From NCBI GenBank assembly GCA_003161615.1, contig PMOB01000032.1, forward strand, positions 55,577 through 119,576: 64,000 bases of DNA, read 5' to 3'. This DNA is from Actinomycetota bacterium. GTDB taxonomy: Bacteria > Actinomycetota > Thermoleophilia > Gaiellales > Gaiellaceae. This document shows positions 8,934-17,061 of the stretch, piece after piece. Position numbers and translations under genes: made by a program. Numbering within the stretch: position 1 is the first letter of the stretch; every line of letters starts with the position of its first letter. Under the pieces are notes generated by a model that had not been told where the DNA came from, made no database searches, and was given only the letters and a program-made list of their open reading frames with translations.

Positions 8934-9811
8934 TTCGCCTCCCTGCTTCGATCCGCGGCGTCGAGTACGAGGTCGGCGACCGTTCGCGCCGCCCGGTCCG
9001 CGTCGTCGTTCTCTATCACCTGGACGCCTGCGAGGTGCGCTCGCTCCACGATCAGCTCCTGCAGGCGCTGGATGTCCTCGAACCGCTCGAGGTAGCGCGA
9101 AACGGGTCGTTCGGAGTCCTCGTCGCGGTAGCGGAAGTGGCGTTCGTGCTCCTCCTCGTCCTCGATCGCGAGCACCACGAAGACGGACACGGCGCGCTCG
9201 GGTGCCGGCAGCTCGACCATGCCCGGCACGAGGTGGACGCCCTCGAGCACGAGCGACCAGCCTTCCTCGAGCGCGCGCTCCGACGAAGCGCGCACGCCGA
9301 CGAGGACGCTCCGCGCCTGGGAGACGAAACCGAACTCGAGCGGATCGTCGGCGTCCGGGAAGGCGTCGCCCGCTTCAAAGCTCGAGTGGTGGACGGACGG
9401 CATGAAGTCGTCGGAGAAGAATGCGCGCATCGTCTGGCGGATGAAGTCCGTCGACGTGACGCGCGTGATCCCGAAGCGGTAGGCGAGCTCGGTGGCCACC
9501 GTCGACTTGCCGGTGCCGGTGGCGCCGCCGATGAAGACGAAGATCGGCAGGTCGAGCTCTCGCAACTCCTGGTAGCGGCGCAGCCGCTTGATGCTCTCGC
9601 TTCCCTCCTTCTCGCCGAGGACATCCACCGCCAACGCCTCCAACCGCTCGAGCTCGATGCTGCGGACGCCGCGTTCCAGCAGCTCGTCACCGACGCGGGT
9701 GGCGAGCGCGTAGGCGCGATGCGCGGCAACCCCGGCGGCCATGAGCGAGCGGGCCATCAGGCCACGCGAATAAGGAAGCCCGAGCTCTCCGCCGCCGAGC
9801 GGGAGCGGCAT
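8930..9811 (-). CDS. 2-phosphoglycerate kinase-like P-loop kinase
   Basis: IFVFIGGATGTGKSTVATELAYRFGITRVTSTDFIRQTMR...PSVHHSSFEAGDAF typical of archaeal 2PGK; TTG at 9835 is an alternative start overlapping the upstream stop. Confidence 0.82.
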   Translation of the reverse strand: MPLPLGGGELGLPYSRGLMARSLMAAGVAAHRAYALATRVGDELLERGVRSIELERLEALAVDVLGEKEGSESIKRLRRYQELRELDLPIFVFIGGATGTGKSTVATELAYRFGITRVTSTDFIRQTMRAFFSDDFMPSVHHSSFEAGDAFPDADDPLEFGFVSQARSVLVGVRASSERALEEGWSLVLEGVHLVPGMVELPAPERAVSVFVVLAIEDEEEHERHFRYRDEDSERPVSRYLERFEDIQRLQELIVERAHLAGVQVIENDDADRAARTVADLVLDAADRSREAK

Positions 9812-9831
9812 GATCCGGCGCGGCTCGCTGC

Positions 9832-11013
9832 TCAAGTCCGGCTCCTCTCCGGCACGAGCGCGAGCAGCCGCTCGTCGAGCTCGTCGGAGACGACGTCGTT
9901 CGCTGCGAGGACGACTTCTGCGCCCCGTGCGAGTGCCGCCTCGGCGACGACGTCGATCGCGGCGGCCTTCAGCTCGACGAGATAGACCTCGGCGTCGACG
10001 GTCTCGAGCTCCTCCCTGAGCGCGTCGCGTCGAGCGAGATTGCGGGAGACGTGCACGACGTCGGCGTCGAGGCCGTCGGTCGGCGCCGGCCCGGTCGTGA
10101 ACACGGCGGTGCGGCGGCCGGCGAGCGGTTCGACAGGCCGTAGCCGGAGCTCCGCGGAGACAACCGGGATGTCGACGATCGCGGCGATCTCCTTCCGGTC
10201 GGCGCCGCCCGTGTCGACGACGAGGTCGGAGATGAGGACCCGGTAGGCGTTGAGGCCGGCACGGACGTCGTGAGCACCGTTCGTGACCAGGATCCGTGCG
10301 TCGGCCGCGATCGGCGGCAACGCGGCGCCACTGCCGTCGAAGACGATGATGTCCGGCTCGAGCTGCGCGGCAAGCCGCGCGCCGTCCAGCACGTTGTCGG
10401 CCAGAGGAGCGCCCGCGAGGCCGCCGCCGGCGCGGCGGCAGCCGACGGTCGGAACGCCCACGAGCGCGGCGGTCTCGAGGTGGTCGGACGCGGCGTGGCG
10501 TCCGGAGCGGGCGAGCGCGAGGAGGTCGTCGAGTGTCGGCGGCGTCTCGATCAGCTCCGGCTCTGCCGGCCCGCCGCGTCCCATCGCGACCACGACGACG
10601 CGGCGGTCCTCCGCGAGCAGCCGCGCGACATGCCCGGCGACCGCGGTCTTGCCGACCCGCTTGCCGAGGCCGATCACCGCGAGCGACGGCGTGTCGACCG
10701 GCTCCAGGGGAGGCGGCTCGAAGCGAAAGTCGGCGCCGACGTAGGGCATGCCGAGCGCGAGCACCCGCGATGCCCAGAGCATCCGCTCGCGCGGCCCGAG
10801 CACCGGCTCGTCGGACAGATCGATGACGACATCCACCTCCACGGCGTCGAGGGAGTCGACGAGCGGCACGCCGTAGTCGTCGCCCCCGCGCAGTTTCTCG
10901 GTGCCCCCGACGAGCAGTGCCCCGACGACCTCGTACGGCAGCACCGCGAGGACGTCCCGCACGACCGGCGCGTAGTGCTCTCCGTCGATCAGCACCAAGG
11001 CCCGGCGCCTCAC
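9832..11013 (-). CDS. cpgS: cyclic 2,3-diphosphoglycerate synthetase-like protein
   Basis: N-terminal ALVLIDGEHYAPVVRD and internal P-loop GLGKRVGKTAVAGHVA as in CpgS; GTG start overlapping upstream stop (GTGA); 393 aa. Confidence 0.78.
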   Translation of the reverse strand: MRRRALVLIDGEHYAPVVRDVLAVLPYEVVGALLVGGTEKLRGGDDYGVPLVDSLDAVEVDVVIDLSDEPVLGPRERMLWASRVLALGMPYVGADFRFEPPPLEPVDTPSLAVIGLGKRVGKTAVAGHVARLLAEDRRVVVVAMGRGGPAEPELIETPPTLDDLLALARSGRHAASDHLETAALVGVPTVGCRRAGGGLAGAPLADNVLDGARLAAQLEPDIIVFDGSGAALPPIAADARILVTNGAHDVRAGLNAYRVLISDLVVDTGGADRKEIAAIVDIPVVSAELRLRPVEPLAGRRTAVFTTGPAPTDGLDADVVHVSRNLARRDALREELETVDAEVYLVELKAAAIDVVAEAALARGAEVVLAANDVVSDELDERLLALVPERSRT

Positions 11014-11792
11014 AAGGAGCGAACCTCGTCCTCGATCTTCGCCGTGTACTTCTCGTACGTCTTCGTGTCGGTCGAGAACTGGATGATCCGCTCCTGCTCG
11101 TGGAACGGGTACCTGCGCCAGACGCTGACATGCGTCCCCTCGACCTCGATCACGTTGTAACAGGGCCGTCCGTTGCCGCGAAGCCGGGAGGACGAGACCG
11201 TGCCGGCATTGACGACGAAGAGGTTCTCGAGCCGCCACGCGTACGGGACGTGCTTGTGCCCGGCGAGGACGAGGTCGACGTTGGCGCGCTGGAGCGTCTC
11301 GAGCGTGTCGCCGGCGTCGTTGACGATGTTGCGCTCGCGGCCGGTTCCCGGCACGGGCAGCAGGTGGTGGTGGAGGACGAAGACGCGCAGGTCGGCCTCC
11401 TCGGCGAACTGCTCCTCGATCCAGCGGTAGCGGCCGCGGCCGATCTGGCCGTTGTCGAGGTCGGGCTCGCTCGAGTCGACGGCGACGATCGTCGCGTTCC
11501 CGACGCGCAGGACCGAGTTCCGCTCGCCGAACAGCTCCTCGAAGTGAACGTAGCCGACGTTCCGCGAGTCGTGGTTGCCCGGGATCACGACCATCGACTT
11601 GCACTCCACCTTGTTGAGGTACTCCCGCGCGAGCGCGTACTCGTCCTTGAAGCCGTGCGAGGTCAGATCGCCGGAGATGACCACGACGTCCGGCTCCATC
11701 TCGTTCACCTCCGCGATGGCGCGCTCGAGGTGTTGCGGGAGGAAGTACTGCTGCCCGCAATGGAGATCCGAGAGCTGGACGATGCGGAACAT
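11010..11792 (-). CDS. calcineurin-like metallophosphoesterase
   Basis: QLSDLHCG, VVISGDLT, GNHDSR, HHHLLPV, GHKH metal-binding motifs. Confidence 0.93.
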   Translation of the reverse strand: MFRIVQLSDLHCGQQYFLPQHLERAIAEVNEMEPDVVVISGDLTSHGFKDEYALAREYLNKVECKSMVVIPGNHDSRNVGYVHFEELFGERNSVLRVGNATIVAVDSSEPDLDNGQIGRGRYRWIEEQFAEEADLRVFVLHHHLLPVPGTGRERNIVNDAGDTLETLQRANVDLVLAGHKHVPYAWRLENLFVVNAGTVSSSRLRGNGRPCYNVIEVEGTHVSVWRRYPFHEQERIIQFSTDTKTYEKYTAKIEDEVRSL

Positions 11793-11798
11793 CGGCGA

Positions 11799-11804
11799 AG
11801 GCTA
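11799..11804 (-). promoter_or_regulatory. leaderless-type -10 of the metallophosphoesterase-cpgS operon (TAGCCT, 6 nt to ATG 11792)
   Basis: TAGCCT-TCGCCG-ATG. Confidence 0.65.
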
Positions 11805-11814
11805 AGCGATAGGC

Positions 11815-12798
11815 CTAGAGAAGCCAGCGCACCGGGTAATAGAGCGCCGCTGCGACGAGCCCGGCCGCGGGCAGCGTCAGCAGCCAAGCGAACACGATGT
11901 TCCCGGCCACGCCCCAGCGAACGGCCGAGAGCCGCCGCGTCGCCCCCGCGCCCATCACCGAGCCGGTGACGACGTGCGTCGTCGAGATCGGGAAGCCGTA
12001 GTGGGTACCCGTCCAGAGGGTCGCCCCGGCCGCGATCTGCGCTGCGAAGCCGTGCTCCGGCTGCAACCCGTAGATCCGCTGGCCGAGCGTCCGGATGATC
12101 CGCCAGCCGCCCGCGTACGTCCCCATGGCGATCGTCAGGCCAGCCGCGATCTTCACCCAGGTCGGGATGTAGAAGCTCGAGATGGAGCCGTGCGTGTACA
12201 GCGCGAGCGCGATCACACCCATCGTCTTCTGTGCATCGTTCGCTCCGTGCGTGAACGCGACCCATGTTCCGGAGAGGAGCTGTCCCAGACGGAAGCCCCG
12301 GTGCGCGGTGCCGGGTGTCAGACGGTGGAAGAGCCGGTAGATGAGGACGAGCAGGAGGAACGCTCCGACAAACCCGATCACCGGCGAGGCGAGTCCGGGG
12401 AGGAGCACTTTCTGCCAGATGCCCGTCCACTCGACGCCCTTCGAGCCCGACTGCACAAGGGCAGCGCCGATCAAGCCGCCGACGAGGGCATGGGTGGAGC
12501 TCGACGGGAGCCCCGCCCACCACGTCAGCAGGTTCCAGACAATCGCGCCGAAGAGCGCCGCGAGGAGGGTCTTCTCCGTCGCAAGGCCTGTGTCGATGAG
12601 CCCGCTGCCGACGGTTTTCGCGACCGCGGTCGTGACGAAGGCGCCGGCGAGGTTCGCGGCGGCCGAGACGAGCACCGCCAGTCGCGGCGAGAGCGCGCGC
12701 GTGCCGACCCAGGTGGCGACGTAGTTCGCCGTGTCGTGGAAGCCGTTCGTGAAGTCGAACGCCAGCCCGACCGCGACGACGAGGACGACCAGGAACAC
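11815..12798 (-). CDS. pitA: PiT family inorganic phosphate transporter
   Basis: DFTNGFHDTAN and GANDAQKTMG signature repeats; GTG start at 12798. Confidence 0.95.
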   Translation of the reverse strand: MFLVVLVVAVGLAFDFTNGFHDTANYVATWVGTRALSPRLAVLVSAAANLAGAFVTTAVAKTVGSGLIDTGLATEKTLLAALFGAIVWNLLTWWAGLPSSSTHALVGGLIGAALVQSGSKGVEWTGIWQKVLLPGLASPVIGFVGAFLLLVLIYRLFHRLTPGTAHRGFRLGQLLSGTWVAFTHGANDAQKTMGVIALALYTHGSISSFYIPTWVKIAAGLTIAMGTYAGGWRIIRTLGQRIYGLQPEHGFAAQIAAGATLWTGTHYGFPISTTHVVTGSVMGAGATRRLSAVRWGVAGNIVFAWLLTLPAAGLVAAALYYPVRWLL

Positions 12799-12800
12799 AG

Positions 12801-13424
12801 CTACTTGTTCTTGACGAGGATCGCCTCGAGAACGTCTGCGGCGTTCTCGCATGCGTCGACCGCCTCTTCCAGGCTCTCGTGGATGTCCTTCCAGCGGATC
12901 ACCACAAGCGGGTCGGCGCCGTCGGCGAAGAGCGAGGAGACGGCCTCGTGAGTCAAGCGGTCGCCCTCGTCCTCGAGCTCGCGCAGCTCGATCAGCACCC
13001 GCTTCGAGACCTTGAAGCCTTCGAGCCGGCTCATCGCCTCGGCGAGCTTGACGGCGGCGCGGCCGATCACCTGCGCCTGGCCGGGGGCCGGATGGCGAAT
13101 CTCGCGAACGCCATAGGAGACGATCTTCCCGGCCGCCTCGTCGATGTAGTCGCAGATGTCGTCGAGCGCGCCCGCTAGGCGGTACATGTCGTCGCGGTCG
13201 AATGGCGTGACGAAGGTGCGGTTGATGAGATCCACGAGCTCGTGCGTGAGGCGGTCGCCCTCGTGCTCGAGCTCCTTCACCTCTCGCGCGAGATCGTCGA
13301 CGCCGTCCGGGAACCGCTCGAGGAGGTCGACGAGGAGCCGGGCGATCTCCACGATGTTCGCGGCGGCAGCGTTGTAGAGCTCGAAGAACTCGCGTTTCTG
13401 GGGGATCAGATTGAACGGCGCCAC
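12801..13424 (-). CDS. DUF47/PhoU-like Pit accessory protein
   Basis: Repeated LEHEGDRLTHE / LEDEGDRLTHEA motifs typical of DUF47; located upstream of PiT. Confidence 0.93.
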   Translation of the reverse strand: MAPFNLIPQKREFFELYNAAAANIVEIARLLVDLLERFPDGVDDLAREVKELEHEGDRLTHELVDLINRTFVTPFDRDDMYRLAGALDDICDYIDEAAGKIVSYGVREIRHPAPGQAQVIGRAAVKLAEAMSRLEGFKVSKRVLIELRELEDEGDRLTHEAVSSLFADGADPLVVIRWKDIHESLEEAVDACENAADVLEAILVKNK

Positions 13425-13521
13425 GCCAGAGCGTTGTCTATCACGCCTGCTGCGAAAACCACACGCACCCCGCTTGTGCGGATTGTTTCGGCGTCCGACG
13501 CGCTGACTACCGTGCCGAGGG

Positions 13522-13890
13522 ATGGAGCTCCAGCTCCCCGCCTTCCAGGCGTATCGCGGCTCCGAGCCGCCGCGGTTCGCAAGCCCCGCGGAGCTCGAAT
13601 GCGCGAAGGTCCTCGACTATTACGGCGTCCCGTGGGCATATGAACCACGAACGTTCGTGCTCGAGCAGGACGAGGCGGGCCGTGTGCTGGAGGCCTTCAC
13701 GCCCGACTTCTACCTCCCCGAGCAAGACCTCTACGTCGAGATCACCGCCATGAAGCAGTCACTCGTCACCAGGAAGAACCGCAAGATGCGCAAGCTGCGG
13801 GAGCGGTATCCCGGCGTCCGGATCAAGCTCTTCTACCGGCGCGACCTTGAGCGCCTCGCCCAGCATTTCCACCTCGATATCGCCAGCTGA
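13522..13890 (+). CDS. small PD-(D/E)xK-nuclease-like protein
   Basis: AELECAKVLDYYGVPWAYEP ... FTPDFYLPEQDLYVEITAMKQ resembles the E/PD/ExK core with T replacing K. Confidence 0.55.
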   Translation: MELQLPAFQAYRGSEPPRFASPAELECAKVLDYYGVPWAYEPRTFVLEQDEAGRVLEAFTPDFYLPEQDLYVEITAMKQSLVTRKNRKMRKLRERYPGVRIKLFYRRDLERLAQHFHLDIAS

Positions 13891-14431
13891 GTCCGCTCAC
13901 GCGGACAACCGGATCGGAGAGATTCATCTCTCCGCGGCGGAGCTGGGCGCGCGTGTCCGCGAGCTCGGCGAGGAGATAGCGCACGACTACGCAGGGCGCG
14001 AGCCGGTGCTCGTCTCCTCGCTGAAGGCGAGCCTCGTCTTCGCCGCCGATCTCTCGCGCGCGATCCGGATCCTCCATGCCATCGACTTCGTCGAGCTCGC
14101 CGGCTACGGCAGCGCCCGGATGGGCGGACACGGGCAGATCCGCTTGCTCAAGGATCTCGACCTCGACGTGCGCGGCCGAGACATCCTCATTGTCGAGGAC
14201 GTCGTCGACACCGGCCTGACCCTCAACTACCTCGTGCGGACGCTCGAGCTGCGCGGCCCCGCCTCGGTCGCGGCGGTGACGCTCCTCGACCGGCCGTTCC
14301 GCCGCCTCGTCGACGACCTTCCCGTCCGCTACGTCGGCTTCACCGTTCCCGACGAGCTGTACGTCGGCTACGGCTTCGACATCGAAGAGCGCTACCGCGA
14401 GCTACCCGACCTACGGCTCCTCCACCTGTAG
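13847..14431 (+). CDS. hpt: hypoxanthine phosphoribosyltransferase
   Basis: ILIVEDVVDTGLTLNYL PRPP motif, VSSLKASLVFAADL; start may lie downstream of 13847. Confidence 0.92.
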   Translation: MSASPSISTSISPAESAHADNRIGEIHLSAAELGARVRELGEEIAHDYAGREPVLVSSLKASLVFAADLSRAIRILHAIDFVELAGYGSARMGGHGQIRLLKDLDLDVRGRDILIVEDVVDTGLTLNYLVRTLELRGPASVAAVTLLDRPFRRLVDDLPVRYVGFTVPDELYVGYGFDIEERYRELPDLRLLHL

Positions 14432-14510
14432 CTCGCGAAGCCTGCGGCTTCGCTCGCTCCTGAAGGAACTGCGCCAACGGGAGAGCGCGGTCTCCCGTTG
14501 GCTCCGTGCT
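14432..14510 (+). repeat. 3'-end hairpin repeat, copy C (after hpt)
   Basis: GCGAAGCC-TGC-GGCTTCGC; TGAAGGAACT; 12-bp stem GCCAACGGGAGA/TCTCCCGTTGGC with loop GCGCGG; TCCGTGC. Confidence 0.85.
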
Positions 14511-14798
14511 GAGAGCACATTGGGGCTGACGCGAGGGTCTGAGCGCTTCTCCGTCGCGAGCGTGCAGGCCTTCGGCGTGCCCGCTCGCTACTCCGCGGCG
14601 GCGTAACGCGGCGTTACGCCGCCGCCTGAACCGCATGAGGCTTCTGACCGCTCAAACAAAGAGCGGCCCTTGGCCGGAGGCTAAGACGACCGCGCCAGCG
14701 GCGACTTAGCCGAAGGCCGGACTGCGCTCGCGCCGGCCTCAGCCGCGCGCGAGCGCACAGGATCGGCATCTCATCCAGAGCATCGAAGACCAGAAACA

Positions 14799-14876
14799 GC
14801 ACGGAGCGGGACGGAAACCACGCTTTCCGGCCCGCGGAGTTCCGTCACCCAGCGAGCGAAGCGCAGCTTCGCGAGC
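14799..14876 (-). repeat. 3'-end hairpin repeat, copy B (after M23 peptidase)
   Basis: Minus strand: GCGAAGCTGCGCTTCGC; TGACGGAACT; 12-bp stem GCGGGCCGGAAA/TTTCCGTCCCGC (one mismatch) with loop GCGTGG; TCCGTGC. Confidence 0.85.
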
Positions 14877-16082
14877 TCATCCGAGGTAGGCGAGCGGGTC
14901 GACCGGGGTGCCGTCGACGCGGACTTCGAAGTGGACGTGCGGACCGGTGCAGAAGCCCGTGCAGCCGGAGAGCGAGACGACCTGGCCTTGCCGGACGTCC
15001 TCGCCACAGTGGACGAGAATTTTGCTGTTGTGGCCATACGCGGTCGCGTAGCCGCCGCCGTGATCGATGACGACGAAGTTCCCGTAGCCCGACATCCAGC
15101 CGCACCAGACCACCTGACCCGCAGCGGCGGCGTGCACCGGCGTGCCCGTAGGGACCCCGATATCGATGCCCGGATGGAGCACGCCCCAGCGCATCCCGAA
15201 CGGGCTCGTGATCGGGCCGTTCACCGGCCAGATGAAGTGAGGCGCGTGCCCGTGGTCGCCGGAGCCGCTCGTCGTGGTCGTCGTTCCCGAGCCGCTTCCC
15301 CCGGCGCGGAGCTTGGCTGCCAGCTCTGCGCTCGCCGAGGCAAGCGACTCCGACTCGCGGATCTCCTGCTGGATCGCGTTGCGCGTCGCGAGCAGCGCCT
15401 GCCGCTTCGCGCCGCGCAGGCTCGAGATCTTCCCCTGGCTCGTGAGGAGCTGGGCGCGCAGGATCGCCACCTGCTGCGCACGGCCGCGGATCACCTGCGT
15501 CTCCGTTGCCACCGTCTTCCGCACCCCCCGCGTGTGCTTCCGCGCGGCAGCGGCCTGCCGCTTGGACGTCCTCACCTGCTGCGCTATCCGCTGGTCCTGG
15601 CGCGCGAGGGCGCCGAGGAGGTTCTCCTCGTCGCGGAATTGCTGGAGGCTCTTCGACGCGAGGAGTACCTCGACGGTCGAGGGCTGCGGATCCTCGTAGA
15701 TGCGGGCGAGCCGCTGGTCGAGCCGGCGCACATCGTCGCGGTACTGGCGGCGGAGGACGCGATAGCGGTGCGTCTGCACACGGAGAAGCTCGCCGAGCTT
15801 CGCGAGGCGCTCGCGGTGGAGATCGATGTCGCGGTTCAGGACGGATAGTCGCTGCGACACGCCGCCGACCTGGCGCTCGATCCCGTGAATGCTCGTCGTC
15901 AGGCCGCCGACCTGGTGGGTGAGCGCGATCTCGCGTTGCTTCGACGCGACGAGCTGCTGCTGCACCTGCGAGAGCTTCGCGTCGACGCGCTTCTTCTTCT
16001 TGCCGATGTTGTCAGCGGTCGCAGAGCCCGCCACAGCGAGCGCGAGCGCAACGGCAAGCAGAGGCAGAAGCCGGCGGGCCAT
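14877..16082 (-). CDS. M23 family peptidase with N-terminal coiled coil (EnvC/NlpD-like)
   Basis: HPGIDIGVPTGTPVHAAAAGQV...GPHVHFEVRVDGTPVDPLAYL LytM domain; signal peptide; long coiled coil. Confidence 0.92.
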   Translation of the reverse strand: MARRLLPLLAVALALAVAGSATADNIGKKKKRVDAKLSQVQQQLVASKQREIALTHQVGGLTTSIHGIERQVGGVSQRLSVLNRDIDLHRERLAKLGELLRVQTHRYRVLRRQYRDDVRRLDQRLARIYEDPQPSTVEVLLASKSLQQFRDEENLLGALARQDQRIAQQVRTSKRQAAAARKHTRGVRKTVATETQVIRGRAQQVAILRAQLLTSQGKISSLRGAKRQALLATRNAIQQEIRESESLASASAELAAKLRAGGSGSGTTTTTSGSGDHGHAPHFIWPVNGPITSPFGMRWGVLHPGIDIGVPTGTPVHAAAAGQVVWCGWMSGYGNFVVIDHGGGYATAYGHNSKILVHCGEDVRQGQVVSLSGCTGFCTGPHVHFEVRVDGTPVDPLAYLG

Positions 16083-16115
16083 GCCCCGGAAGGTTCGGCA
16101 AGCGGCGCCGCTCTC

Positions 16116-16757
16116 CTACTCGGTTGGCGGTTCAGCGGGATCGGCCACCGGCGGCACCAACAGCGTCTTCTGCCCAGGTAGGCGCGCGAGCCGAATCCTC
16201 TCCTCCGCCCCGCTCAGCCGCTCGTCGCGTTCCGCCTCGACGCGCATGCGCTGCGCGTCGAGCTCGTCCACCTGCCGCCGCGCCTCGGTTTCGGCGGGCT
16301 TGTCGCCGCGGTGGACGGCGTCGCCGAGCGTCTGGAGGAGCCGCGGGCGCTCGAGCTCGAGCTGGTCGAGCTGCGATTGCGTCCGCCAGCGCGTCAGCGA
16401 GGACTCGAGGCGCGTGCGCCACACCTCGGCCGCCGTTGCAGCCTGCGCGCGACCGTCGGCGGCGAGGCGTCCCGACTGCTCGGGCCAGAAGCCTCCGCCC
16501 TGTCGCGCCGCCTCGCCGAGAGCCGACAGGAAGATCAGCGCGAGCAGGAGAGTGACGATCCCCCAAGTCCAGCTGCCGGTCGCGAAAAGGCCGATCGTCG
16601 CGCCGAGCGCCGCGCAGCCCAGGCAGAGGAGGACGTAGCGTGCGGGCAGGCCGAGGAAGCGCCTCTCGACGCGTTGCCTCGCTCCGGGGCCGGGAATCGG
16701 CTCGAGCGGCGGCGGCTCATCGGCCTGCGTGCTCTTCGGGAGCCGGGATGCGTTCAT
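16116..16757 (-). CDS. hypothetical membrane protein
   Basis: Two adjacent TM helices followed by charged coiled coil; overlaps start of neighbouring Ccm-type gene. Confidence 0.6.
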   Translation of the reverse strand: MNASRLPKSTQADEPPPLEPIPGPGARQRVERRFLGLPARYVLLCLGCAALGATIGLFATGSWTWGIVTLLLALIFLSALGEAARQGGGFWPEQSGRLAADGRAQAATAAEVWRTRLESSLTRWRTQSQLDQLELERPRLLQTLGDAVHRGDKPAETEARRQVDELDAQRMRVEAERDERLSGAEERIRLARLPGQKTLLVPPVADPAEPPTE

Positions 16758-17058
16758 GCCCGGTCTCTTCCCGCGACTCGAGCGCGCGTAACGCCTCGGC
16801 GGCCCGGCGCCGCAACGGCCCTACCTGAGCGCGGTAGTCGTCGTCCGAGACCTTGCCGGTGCGGTGGTCGAACTCGAGCTCCTTCAAGGCCGCGAGAGCC
16901 TGATCGCGCGTCTCGGCGAGCGCGAGCCGCTGCCGCGCTTCCGGCGCGAGCTCGTCGAGCCGGTCGCTCGCGGGATTCGGATCGCGGAGAAACGGGCGCG
17001 CGACGAAGAAGACGGCCGCGAGCGCCAGCACCGCCGCGAGAGCGAGCGCCCACGCCAT
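16717..17058 (-). CDS. CcmI-like c-type cytochrome biogenesis protein (short)
   Basis: N-terminal TM, ALKELEFDHRTGKVSDDDYRAQVGPLRRRAAEALRAL typical of CcmI N-domain; follows ccmF. Confidence 0.7.
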   Translation of the reverse strand: MAWALALAAVLALAAVFFVARPFLRDPNPASDRLDELAPEARQRLALAETRDQALAALKELEFDHRTGKVSDDDYRAQVGPLRRRAAEALRALESREETGHERIPAPEEHAGR

Positions 17059-17061
17059 CGC

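Noticed and set aside
9812-11131. 5' part of the 733-aa ORF 8930..11131
   Set aside because: Only the last ~290 residues are 2PGK-like; the upstream part is an Arg-rich shadow of cpgS.
11014-11760. 5' extension of ORF 9832..11760
   Set aside because: Shadow frame of the metallophosphoesterase; cpgS begins naturally at GTG 11013.
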